From: Bacteroidales bacterium
GTDB taxonomy: Bacteria; Bacteroidota; Bacteroidia; Bacteroidales; UBA932
Assembly: GCA_023667095.1 (NCBI GenBank)
Contig: JAMPAT010000015.1
Span: forward strand, 1-64,000
DNA length: 64,000 nt
Reading direction: 5' to 3'
Part shown: positions 25,644 through 33,399 of the stretch, piece after piece
How the letters are laid out: every line of letters begins with the position of its first letter
Numbering within the stretch: position 1 is the first letter of the stretch
The notes under the pieces: model-generated
The model's database searches: none
The model's input: only the letters and a program-made list of their open reading frames with translations
What the model was told of the DNA's origin: nothing
Program-made: the position numbers and the translations under genes

Positions 25644-26716
25644 TGAAACGGCTGTTGCCCCTAACTTTAATGGCATTGTTCCTGACCTCATGCAAAAGTG
25701 CAGATGAAGACAGGAACAATGTCTTTGTCTATCTGTCCGGGGAGCGGATGGAGATTTGTGAAGATGCACCTGTCTTCGAAATCGTATATGCAAATGACAC
25801 ATCGCTGGTCGCATCATTGTTGTCAAACGAAAACCGGCTTGGCATCTACCACATTGGAGGACAAGGGAAATTCCATGAATTCCTTAAAGCAGGAAGAGGG
25901 CCGATGGAGGTGACTGCCGCTACTGTCGTGGCAAAAGACGACACTCTGCATGCGATGGCTTATGGACCGCACGGGATTTCCTGCATAATCAGGATACCGG
26001 TCAAGTCGATTGCAGACATGAGTGCATGGGAACGTACCGATTATTCCGGGACTGGAAACATACAGGCAGGGATGGGATTCTGCATGAAGTCACAGGATGA
26101 ATACATTGTGCTGGGGGACAGGCTTGGAGAAAAGAACATCATGTCTATACTCCAGCGCAATCCGGCAACATGCGCACAGGCATCTTTCTGGCCACAAGAC
26201 GGATTCGAAGGACCGGAAATAGCCAAGCAGACACTCTATATGCTCACGTCAAAAGTCTTCTGCAAAGACGACAAGGTACTATATGCCTGCGGGGAAGGAA
26301 GATATGTGTCCATTATTACAATGGGAGCATCCGGAGCCATGTCAGAACAGAAGATATACGATGAGTTTCCTGAATACAGCGTAGACAAGGACAGAGTAAA
26401 CTGGAAACGCTCCATAAAATCAAGGACAGGCGTAATGGCATTTGCCACTGACTCATTGATATATTTAAGTCCAAGGGAAGCACGGATTGTCAACGGAAGA
26501 TATGTGCCGGACAATTACAATGGATACCCGCCATATTTCAATGACAGGATTGATGTCTACGGATGGGACGGGAACTATATAAAGACATTATGCCTGAACA
26601 TTCCTTTCGGGACATTCTATGTCACTGATGATGACAAATTCATTTTTACGGTGACTGAGAACAGGGAATCACTTATTTCTGAAATCTACAGGTGTGGCAT
26701 AATTATCAACCACTGA
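25643..26716 (+). CDS. TolB-like propeller lipoprotein paired with peptide 4
   Basis: 357 residues. Clean lipobox ALFLTSC at residue 17. The family motif appears as KAGRGPMEV (about residue 82). Blades include IDVYGWDGNYIKTLCLNIPFG near the C-end. The gene's stop TGA (26714-26716) is the first part of TGAAACACAAGCTT, the sequence that begins the NVEALA peptide genes (there ATGAAACACAAGCTT), so the 3' end was created by recombination with a peptide gene. Confidence 0.78.
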   Translation: MKRLLPLTLMALFLTSCKSADEDRNNVFVYLSGERMEICEDAPVFEIVYANDTSLVASLLSNENRLGIYHIGGQGKFHEFLKAGRGPMEVTAATVVAKDDTLHAMAYGPHGISCIIRIPVKSIADMSAWERTDYSGTGNIQAGMGFCMKSQDEYIVLGDRLGEKNIMSILQRNPATCAQASFWPQDGFEGPEIAKQTLYMLTSKVFCKDDKVLYACGEGRYVSIITMGASGAMSEQKIYDEFPEYSVDKDRVNWKRSIKSRTGVMAFATDSLIYLSPREARIVNGRYVPDNYNGYPPYFNDRIDVYGWDGNYIKTLCLNIPFGTFYVTDDDKFIFTVTENRESLISEIYRCGIIINH

Positions 26717-26785
26717 AACACAAGCTTCCTGTTGATTGTCTCCTATAGGCGTCAACAGCCGTTGCCGTTATTCTGTTCTCTGTCG
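26714..26785 (+). pseudogene. Relic of an NVEALA peptide leader fused to the preceding 3' end
   Basis: TGAAACACAAGCTTCCTGTTG (26714-26734) matches bases 2-22 of peptide genes 1 and 4 with one difference. Weaker similarity continues (GTTGCCGTTATTCTGTTC against the VAVSVF-coding stretch). The ATG has become CTGA. A former peptide gene stood here. The rest of the gap to 27103 shows a second degraded monomer-like repeat near 26895-26925 and nothing else. Confidence 0.6.
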
Positions 26786-27103
26786 GGCACCGGAAAGTGC
26801 CATACAGCGCGTATAATGCAGATTCCGATGGCAGATGCCTTGTTTTTTGAGGGTATCTGCCATCTTTTGAAAATATAAGCAATTGATGTTTAAATTGTTG
26901 TGATTTTAAAATGTGCTCAACACGGAACAAGACGGAGGGTTGTAGACATATTCATGCAGGCATGTGAATAAACCGTCTGCAGCTACAGGGGCTTTTGAGC
27001 AGCAAAGTAATATATTACACTAGCCTCAAAATGTTTGGCTTTAACCTGTGAATCTCAAAATTAGCAAAAGTAGCTTTCAATAGAAAAACATTTTAAATCT
27101 TGC

Positions 27104-27136
27104 TTAGGGTATTTCCTTTTTCCAGCAGTCTTATAT
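27104..27136 (+). promoter_or_regulatory. Shared array promoter motif, copy 5
   Basis: TTAGGGTATTT with CAGTCTTATAT, 19 bases from GGG to CAG. Same conserved downstream leader up to the peptide start. Confidence 0.65.
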
Positions 27137-27187
27137 ATACAGGCATTTGCCGGGTACACATAATTATTAACTATTAATTTCTTATTT

Positions 27188-27448
27188 ATGAAACACAAGT
27201 TTATTGTTGCAGCAGGAGCAGCTCTTGTCACAGCAGCGGTTTCAGCTTTCGTTTACGTAAAGAACGGGAGCAGTCCTATGGATGAATTCTTCAATGCCAA
27301 TGTCGAGGCGCTGGCAAGAACAGAGACAGAAATGGGAGCCATGTGCTCACAGACGGGAACTTCAGGTTCATATCACATGCCGCTCTGCTCCAAATGCAAT
27401 GGTGTATGGGGAAACTATGCACAAGATCGGGTTGCATTCTGCAATTAG
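27188..27448 (+). CDS. NVEALA peptide 5 (CxxC subtype)
   Basis: 86 residues. Leader MKHKFIVAAGAALVTAAVS, then VYVKNGSSPMDEFFNANVEALA ending at residue 42. The core has four cysteines in a C-x14-CxxC-x14-C layout: AMC, PLCSKCNG and a final AFCN. The same layout is found in peptides 6 and 9, and all three precede lipoproteins of one subfamily. Ten bases separate it from the next gene. Confidence 0.85.
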   Translation: MKHKFIVAAGAALVTAAVSAFVYVKNGSSPMDEFFNANVEALARTETEMGAMCSQTGTSGSYHMPLCSKCNGVWGNYAQDRVAFCN

Positions 27449-27458
27449 CCGATATACT

Positions 27459-28499
27459 ATGAAATACACCGCAATATTTTCACTTGTTCTGATGACGGCT
27501 CTTTCATGCTGTCCAACAGGCGTTGTCAATGATGCTAAAGTGAACTTTTCGAGGCCATGCAAAGTTGTGTCTAAATCAATAGACACAACTTTCACTGCCA
27601 ATGTCAATGAAGTAGCCAGCTGTGTGACAATAAATATTGTGAATGATACTATTCTTGTTGTGCAAGATCGGGTCAGCGAAGACAATCCTTATCATTTCAA
27701 GGCATACTCCACACGCACTTTCAATTTTCTTGGAGCCTTTATCCGCAATGGCCGGGGACCAGGAGAGATGCTGTACCCTGCTGGACAACGCAGTTTTGAT
27801 GGGATGCACCTCAATGTAAACGACAATGCATTAGCCCTTGCATGGAGCGTCAATGTAAAAGAAACAGTTGAATCGCAGGATGTTTCTATAGAAAAGAACC
27901 ACACACTTCCTTCCGGTACCATAGTATGGCTGCCAATCTCAAATTCCAGAGAATTCACATTACGTATAGAAAACGACAAAGAAACATTCCAGATTGACGA
28001 CAGGAATGGTAAGGCTACCCATATTTTTGACCTATACGTTGGACATAATGACAGACGCCATATAACACATCTTAGCAGAAGGCTGCTTTATAATCCTGAT
28101 ACAGAGCAAATCGCTGAAGCAATGGTGTTTTTCCCTCAAATCAATTTTTTTAATATAGACGGATCTTGTGCACATTCAACAGCGGTCAACAAGGAGTATA
28201 GAAAATGGAAATCCGTAATGAACTGCCGGCCTGACAAGGCTAAAGAATATTATGTTCATGCGACCTCAACACAGGATTACATATTTGCAACGTACAAGGG
28301 GCGTCTATGGTTTAATCAAGATTCCCATGTCCAGGATACGCACATCCATATCTTTGACTGGAGCGGAAAATTCGTATATGACATCAGTACAAATGAAGAT
28401 ATTGATTTCATCGCATTTGACAGCATTGGCAAATATCTCTACGCGAGAGACAAGACAGAGGATAGGATTGTCAGATACGACCTCTGCGGATTGATATAG
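27459..28499 (+). CDS. TolB-like propeller lipoprotein paired with peptide 5
   Basis: 346 residues from 27459; a longer open frame from 27282 overlaps the peptide in another frame and is not credible. Signal ends MTALSC. Subfamily marks shared with the genes at 28876 and 36554: FSRPCKVV near 28, FKAYSTRTFNFLG, NGRGPGEM (about residue 95), NKEYRKWKS and the C-end HIFDWSGKFVYDI with RYDLCGLI. Predicted exported beta-propeller lipoprotein; partner or receptor of the preceding peptide is an inference. Confidence 0.8.
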   Translation: MKYTAIFSLVLMTALSCCPTGVVNDAKVNFSRPCKVVSKSIDTTFTANVNEVASCVTINIVNDTILVVQDRVSEDNPYHFKAYSTRTFNFLGAFIRNGRGPGEMLYPAGQRSFDGMHLNVNDNALALAWSVNVKETVESQDVSIEKNHTLPSGTIVWLPISNSREFTLRIENDKETFQIDDRNGKATHIFDLYVGHNDRRHITHLSRRLLYNPDTEQIAEAMVFFPQINFFNIDGSCAHSTAVNKEYRKWKSVMNCRPDKAKEYYVHATSTQDYIFATYKGRLWFNQDSHVQDTHIHIFDWSGKFVYDISTNEDIDFIAFDSIGKYLYARDKTEDRIVRYDLCGLI

Positions 28500-28513
28500 A
28501 TATTTAATTTTTC

Positions 28514-28545
28514 TTAGGGTATTTTCTTTATTATCAGTCTTATAT
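28514..28545 (+). promoter_or_regulatory. Shared array promoter motif, copy 6
   Basis: TTAGGGTATTT with CAGTCTTATAT, 18 bases apart, only 14 bases after the preceding stop codon. Confidence 0.65.
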
Positions 28546-28598
28546 GTGACTAGCCATTTGCCGGGGACACATAATTGCTAACTATTAATTTCTTATTT

Positions 28599-28874
28599 AT
28601 GAAACACAAGTTTCTTCTCGCAGCCGGAGCAGCCATTGTAACTGCCGCTGCCGTTTCGGTTTTCATTTATGTGCGGAACGGAAACAACGCCATGGATGAA
28701 TTCTTCAATGCCAATGTCGAGGCACTGGCAAGTGATGAGGGAAGTTCAGGCAGCATTCTGTGCCTGCAGAGCTATCTGACTGTAGGTGGCAGATACAGAT
28801 ATCAGTCATGCCGAGACTGCAGGACATTCATTAGTGTAGATGACTCATTTACATTAGCTCTTTGCAACAGGTAG
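28599..28874 (+). CDS. NVEALA peptide 6 (CxxC subtype)
   Basis: 91 residues from the ATG at 28599 that gives the standard MKHKFLLAAGAA leader; an upstream ATG at 28575 is in the leader RNA. NVEALA ends at residue 44. The core has C, then QSCRDCRTF (CxxC), then a final LALCNR, matching the layout of peptides 5 and 9. One base separates stop and next start. Confidence 0.85.
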   Translation: MKHKFLLAAGAAIVTAAAVSVFIYVRNGNNAMDEFFNANVEALASDEGSSGSILCLQSYLTVGGRYRYQSCRDCRTFISVDDSFTLALCNR

Positions 28875-28875
28875 T

Positions 28876-29949
28876 ATGAGGAGAACTATATATATATTAT
28901 CGTTTATGGCGTTTTTTTGTTCATGTACATCAAGAAACGTAATAAACGGTATTCCTGTCAAATTTGAAAGGCCTGTCACTGTCATGCAGATGGACTGTGA
29001 CAGGTCTTTTACTTTTGATTTTCCGGAGGTCATATGCTATGGTGGCCTACAACTTGTCAATGATTCAATTCTGTTCGTATATGAACGCCCACATGAAAAC
29101 GGCGGCATGGATTTCTATAAAGCATATTCCCTACCTGACTTTTCCTATCTTGGTGCACACCTGAAAAAAGGACGTGGTCCAGGAGAATTCCTCGCGCCGT
29201 CCTTTTCCGGACATTGCAGATCGGACGAGACAGAGAACAGATGTGACTATATTTTTGACGTTGTGCAGAATATGTCATTTGCATACGACTTCATAAAGTC
29301 GGTGGAAAGCGGAAAAGATATTTTCTATACAATTTCTGAACTTCCGTACGGAACATTATATGCATCACCATATTGTGACACCCTGCAGCTTATTGCTAAC
29401 TTTGAGAATGGCAGCATGTCCATAAGGTTGACAGATAGGGATATGTCCACATTAAAGCAAATTGAGCTTTACCCTGGAGTCTCCTCTGAATGGAACTATA
29501 ATCAGCTCTGCTATGCAGAGGCAATAAGCGAAAAATGTGGAGTCATTGCAATGCTGATGCTCAGTATCCCTCAGATAAATTTCCTTGACCTGGAAACCGG
29601 AGAAATTGAATCACATGCAGTAGACAAGGCATATCGCAGATGGAAAGATCTGATTAATCTGTATGACATTGAGTCTGTAATGAACTCTGCAATCTATTAT
29701 TCATGGGCTGGCTCAACGGAGGACTATATAATTGCTACCTACAGAAATGGTATGACACACAATGATATGAAAAATGGGGCCAAAGGGACACATCTGCATA
29801 TTTTCAACTGGGACGGAGACTTCCTGTATGACATATCGCTGAAAGAAACCATCAGTTCACCTGTCTATGATCCCGTCAGGAAACATCTTTATGCCATAGA
29901 CTATGCAGATGAACATATCTACAGGTACAACCTCTGCGGATTGATATAG
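28876..29949 (+). CDS. TolB-like propeller lipoprotein paired with peptide 6
   Basis: 357 residues. Signal ends MAFFCSC. Subfamily marks: FERPVTVMQMDCD, FYKAYSLPDFSYLG, KKGRGPGEFL (about residue 98), VDKAYRRWKDL, LHIFNWDGDFLYDI and a YRYNLCGLI end. Very close to the lipoprotein at 36554-37624. Exported beta-propeller by family; no catalytic motif. Confidence 0.82.
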   Translation: MRRTIYILSFMAFFCSCTSRNVINGIPVKFERPVTVMQMDCDRSFTFDFPEVICYGGLQLVNDSILFVYERPHENGGMDFYKAYSLPDFSYLGAHLKKGRGPGEFLAPSFSGHCRSDETENRCDYIFDVVQNMSFAYDFIKSVESGKDIFYTISELPYGTLYASPYCDTLQLIANFENGSMSIRLTDRDMSTLKQIELYPGVSSEWNYNQLCYAEAISEKCGVIAMLMLSIPQINFLDLETGEIESHAVDKAYRRWKDLINLYDIESVMNSAIYYSWAGSTEDYIIATYRNGMTHNDMKNGAKGTHLHIFNWDGDFLYDISLKETISSPVYDPVRKHLYAIDYADEHIYRYNLCGLI

Positions 29950-29991
29950 ATATTTTAAATTTTTATCAGGGCATTTCGCTGTGGAAATAAG

Positions 29992-30090
29992 AATTCGCAT
30001 AAAGGTTCACATATCCATATCTTTGACTGGGATGGACAGTTTCTCTATGACGTGGAATTAAATGAAATGCTTGGTTCAACGGCATATACG
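29992..30090 (+). pseudogene. Fragment of a propeller lipoprotein C-terminus
   Basis: The frame reads KGSHIHIFDWDGQFLYD then VELNEMLGSTAY, nearly the same as residues about 316-345 of the lipoprotein at 36554-37624. The preceding bases (GGGCATTTCGCTGTGGAA, about 29969) resemble the intergenic sequence after that gene (GGGTATTTCACTGTTGAA), so the order of pieces is scrambled. The remainder of the 522-base gap (29950-30471) carries no gene; its right end is the leader described next. Confidence 0.8.
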
Positions 30091-30316
30091 CTTCGTCAGC
30101 TGTATGGACAGGGAAAGGGCGTTAGGTGTCGGATGAATATACAGCGCAGCGAGGCGAGTGCAATGTGGGTGCAAAATACAAACTGCATAGAATCAATGAT
30201 TTATGTGATGTTGGGTGCTCCAATTAAGATACCCGACATCGCGTAATGGTCAATCATTCAGTGAATTGTATTTTGCAGATGTTTGTAATACCCGGTTCAG
30301 TTGCATGCGAAATCTC

Positions 30317-30471
30317 TTGCGTATCTGATAATAATCCATAAATTTGCATCAGACAGGTACTTGACCATGGTTGACGCAATTCTGGCCTGAACAAATACAA
30401 TTGGATTTCAAGTCCGGCTTCAGAATCATTTTAAGTTACTTGTTATAACATAATTTAATAACACTAAACAC
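30317..30471 (+). promoter_or_regulatory. Second-type peptide leader: TTG-N19-TAAATTTG promoter
   Basis: TTG (30317-30319) and TAAATTTG (30339-30346) with 19 bases between form a standard Bacteroidota promoter. The 125-base transcribed leader up to the peptide start is largely repeated at 36157-36287 (GCAATTCTGGCCTGAACAAAT, GATTTCAAGTCCGG, TTTAATAACACTAAAC). It replaces the GGGTATTT-type promoter of the other units. Confidence 0.65.
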
Positions 30472-30717
30472 ATGAAACACAAATTTCTTGTTGCAGCGGG
30501 AGCAGCTCTTGTAGCAGCAGCGGTTTCAGTTTTCGTTTACGTAAAAAATGCAAGCAGTCCTATGGATGAATTCTTCAATGCCAATGTTGAGGCATTGGCT
30601 GGAGGAGAAGGTGGTGGTGCCGCCGGATGCACTGGGCCGAAAAAAGAAAATATTGCAGGCAATATTTTCTGCCATTGCGAGAATACTGCTCCTTGTCACG
30701 ATATGTATGGCTGTTAA
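30472..30717 (+). CDS. NVEALA peptide 7
   Basis: 81 residues. Leader MKHKFLVAAGAALVAAAVS, VYVKNASSPMDEFFNA, NVEALA (37-42). The core starts GGEGGGAAGC and is the most cysteine-rich of the array, five cysteines with HCENTAPCHDMYGC at the end. Next start is two bases after the stop. Confidence 0.85.
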   Translation: MKHKFLVAAGAALVAAAVSVFVYVKNASSPMDEFFNANVEALAGGEGGGAAGCTGPKKENIAGNIFCHCENTAPCHDMYGC

Positions 30718-30719
30718 TT

Positions 30720-31840
30720 ATGAAGGTTAAATCGTTCATAGTGCTATTTTCAACAATAGCTTTATTGACGTTTGCTTGTAATCCGTCTTCCGAAGAAGAC
30801 GGATTTGTTTCAGAAGTAATCACGTTCCACTCTGCAACATGGAAAACATATAGTGACATGCCTGCCGGATTCTGGAAATTGGCTGATTACGTAGTCCTGG
30901 ATTCATCAGATCCGGAATACATGCTGTCTTCAATAGATAAAGTCGTAGCTGATGATTGCAAGTTCTATATTCTGGACTGGAGCAAAAGGAGACTATTGGT
31001 TTTTGATGAATACGGTCTGCCGGTCATGAGGGTTCCAAACGTGGAAGAGGCCCTGGAGAGTTTCTGCAGATTACGGACTTCGATGTTGACAAGGACGGCA
31101 CTGTCTGGATATGGGATGGCCAAAAGGACAGGATGCTTCATTATGCAGCAGACGGTTCATTTTCCGGTGACATGAAACCGGATTTCGATGCCCGCCTGTT
31201 CAAATGTATCGGCAGTGACAACTTCCTGTTCGAACTTGCCTCCTGGGATAAATCCAGATCTGGCGGAAATGAACTGCTGCTTTCAGACCGTATGCTTGAT
31301 GTACGGAATACCTTTATTGAATATGGAGAATATGTTGACCCAAACTATGAATTTATAAGCATGGGGTTTGCTGACGCAGGCAGTTCCATATTTTACCATC
31401 AACCTATAGATGATTATGTCTATGAGATTGTAGATGGCATACCGGTGAAGAGATACCGTTTTGATTTTGGAAAGAGGACTGTCCCGGATGAATACAAGAC
31501 TGATGTGGAGAGGCATCTTGGTGACCTTGAGTCATGCACGACACTTGTCAAGACCATCTGTGTCGGTGAACACTATGCAATCGGATGTGTGCGTGATGGA
31601 GGAAAGAACAAGGATTTCATAATGGACCGTACATCTTCTTGTGTGTATCTTCAGGACAGCCGTCATGAAGGCCTGCACTTGGTCAGCATTACTGGCGGGA
31701 AAGCCATATTCGTCTGTTTTGCAGGCGGCTCGTGTCCATTTCTGCCGGACAATGTACTGGCAAGTGCGGACTCCGGAAGCGATGTCTTGATTATAATTGA
31801 CTTAGCTGGACTGTCATCATTTATGAGCGAAAACAATTAA
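30720..31840 (+). pseudogene. Frameshifted propeller lipoprotein paired with peptide 7
   Basis: Starts MKVKSFIVLFSTIALL with Cys at LTFAC. Reading is normal to VMRV near 31041, then the frame slips: the continuing product is SKRGRGPGEFLQITDFDVD, which carries the family GRGPGE motif and joins without a break to the frame ending at 31840. In the first frame a stop soon follows. A single missing base near 31043 explains it. The propeller is otherwise full length (about 373 codons), so this is a recent mutation, a phase-variable site or a sequencing error. Confidence 0.85.
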
Positions 31841-31970
31841 TGGGATATGAAGAGAGTTCTGTGCCGCTAAGGTTGAGATTTCCGTGGAAATTAAGATGGC
31901 AAAAGACAGGGTTAAGCCATTATTTTTCGGAAATAACCAATATCTAACCTTTTTCTTAACCCGCATCATG

Positions 31971-31978
31971 TACATTTG
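31971..31978 (+). promoter_or_regulatory. -7 element ahead of peptide 8
   Basis: TACATTTG fits TAnnTTTG, 23 bases before the peptide start. This unit has neither of the repeated leaders found before the other peptides. Confidence 0.5.
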
Positions 31979-32001
31979 CCGCCAATTATAAATCTATTTA
32001 T

Positions 32002-32292
32002 ATGAAAACAAAAGTTTGTGTTGTAATAGGAGCAACTCTTATTGCAATGGCGGTTTCTCTCTTCTTTTACGCCAATGACCAAAAGAATGCAATAGATGAT
32101 TTCTTCAATGCCAATGTTGAAGCTTTAGCAGATGGAGAAGCAACAAAAGTTAAACAATGTTATACAAAAGGATGGTGGGGAAATTCAGAATATGCAACTT
32201 TTTGCAATGAAAATACAAATATCTCTACATTGTATCCTTGCCAATCGGAATCTCACGGAGTTAAAGGAGTTGCATCATATTGTACATTGTAA
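32002..32292 (+). CDS. NVEALA peptide 8
   Basis: 96 residues, the longest and most diverged leader: MKTKVCVVIGATLIAMAVS, then NAIDDFFNANVEALA ending at residue 43. The 53-residue core is rich in Asn, Ser, Tyr and Trp (KGWWGNSEYATFC) with four cysteines, the last in ASYCTL. AT-rich relative to its neighbours. The lipoprotein gene follows after 18 bases. Confidence 0.83.
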   Translation: MKTKVCVVIGATLIAMAVSLFFYANDQKNAIDDFFNANVEALADGEATKVKQCYTKGWWGNSEYATFCNENTNISTLYPCQSESHGVKGVASYCTL

Positions 32293-32310
32293 CAGGCAGT
32301 TTTTTGAGAT

Positions 32311-33399
32311 ATGCGGAATATAATCAGAATTATTGCCTTGCCAATCCTATTGCTGATGTGCTTTTCCTGTGCGTCAGTAAAGGAATCGGAATTCTTTGCC
32401 TTTGATGTCAAAGAACTGAGTGATGTCTCGGCGGAGTCGCTCCTGCTTGTGGGAAAAGAGAGTTCCGCAGACATGTTCTGCGCAGCAATTCATGGCTTGA
32501 CAGTCTATTCTTATGAATTGTCCAAAGATTGGCTCTTTACTCTGACGGACTTGGATACAGATGAACTGGTGGGGAATTTTGTACAGAAAGGAAGAAGCGG
32601 CGATGAATTTATTGATGTGCTGCCAATAAAAGAGTTTTACACTGAAAACGGTGATACAAAGACGTTGCTTTTCTCGTATCATGACTCCAGGCTTGTCACA
32701 TGGAATATTTCGGAATCCATCAAGACGGGAAAGACAGTCTATGAGGGTAAGTCCTGTCTTGGCGAAGACGGTCAATTCCTTCCGTTAGGGGAATACCATC
32801 GTTTGAATGATGCAGAATTGATAGCTTTCAATGCAAATCAGCAATTCAATACAGATGAGATGCTGTCTCCTCCTGTATATGAAATGTATAGCCTGCCAGA
32901 TGGATTGCTAAAGAGGACCTATACGGTTTTCAGGAATCCCGGCATTGAGACAAAGGACGCATTATTCAGTGCAAAATCATTCCTGTCTGTCAGTGATTGT
33001 GTCAAGCCTGACGGAAAGAAGATAGCATTTGCAATGTCATATTTTCCCCAGATAAATATCATGGATATCGCATCGGGCAAAACAGATGGATTCCGGATAA
33101 AGGGGGCGAGACGTTTTTCTCCGGAGAACAAAATCTGGTGTTTTTCTTCTGTTGCGTCTGATGATGAGTTCATATATGCCCTATATTATGGCAAGGATGG
33201 AAACGGGGCCGATTACAATTCATGTCCTGATATTCTGTACATCTTTGACTGGGATGGTGAAATCGCCCATAAATTTCGGCTGAATAAGCATGTAACGGAT
33301 TTATGTATCGATATCAATGACGGGAAGCTATACCTTTATCATCGGGCCAGGCCATATGTGTACTCCATCGGGCTTGACAAGCTACACTTACGACAATGA
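32311..33399 (+). CDS. TolB-like propeller lipoprotein paired with peptide 8
   Basis: 362 residues. Signal ends LMCFSC. Marks: VKESEFFAFDVKEL after the lipobox, VQKGRSGDEFIDV (variant of GRGPGE, about residue 91), RIKGARRFSPEN, ILYIFDWDGEIAHKF. It is the intact relative of the deleted gene at 23770-24733 and supplies the reference for that deletion. The stop overlaps the ATG of the transglutaminase-like gene by four bases, so the two are coupled. Confidence 0.82.
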   Translation: MRNIIRIIALPILLLMCFSCASVKESEFFAFDVKELSDVSAESLLLVGKESSADMFCAAIHGLTVYSYELSKDWLFTLTDLDTDELVGNFVQKGRSGDEFIDVLPIKEFYTENGDTKTLLFSYHDSRLVTWNISESIKTGKTVYEGKSCLGEDGQFLPLGEYHRLNDAELIAFNANQQFNTDEMLSPPVYEMYSLPDGLLKRTYTVFRNPGIETKDALFSAKSFLSVSDCVKPDGKKIAFAMSYFPQINIMDIASGKTDGFRIKGARRFSPENKIWCFSSVASDDEFIYALYYGKDGNGADYNSCPDILYIFDWDGEIAHKFRLNKHVTDLCIDINDGKLYLYHRARPYVYSIGLDKLHLRQ

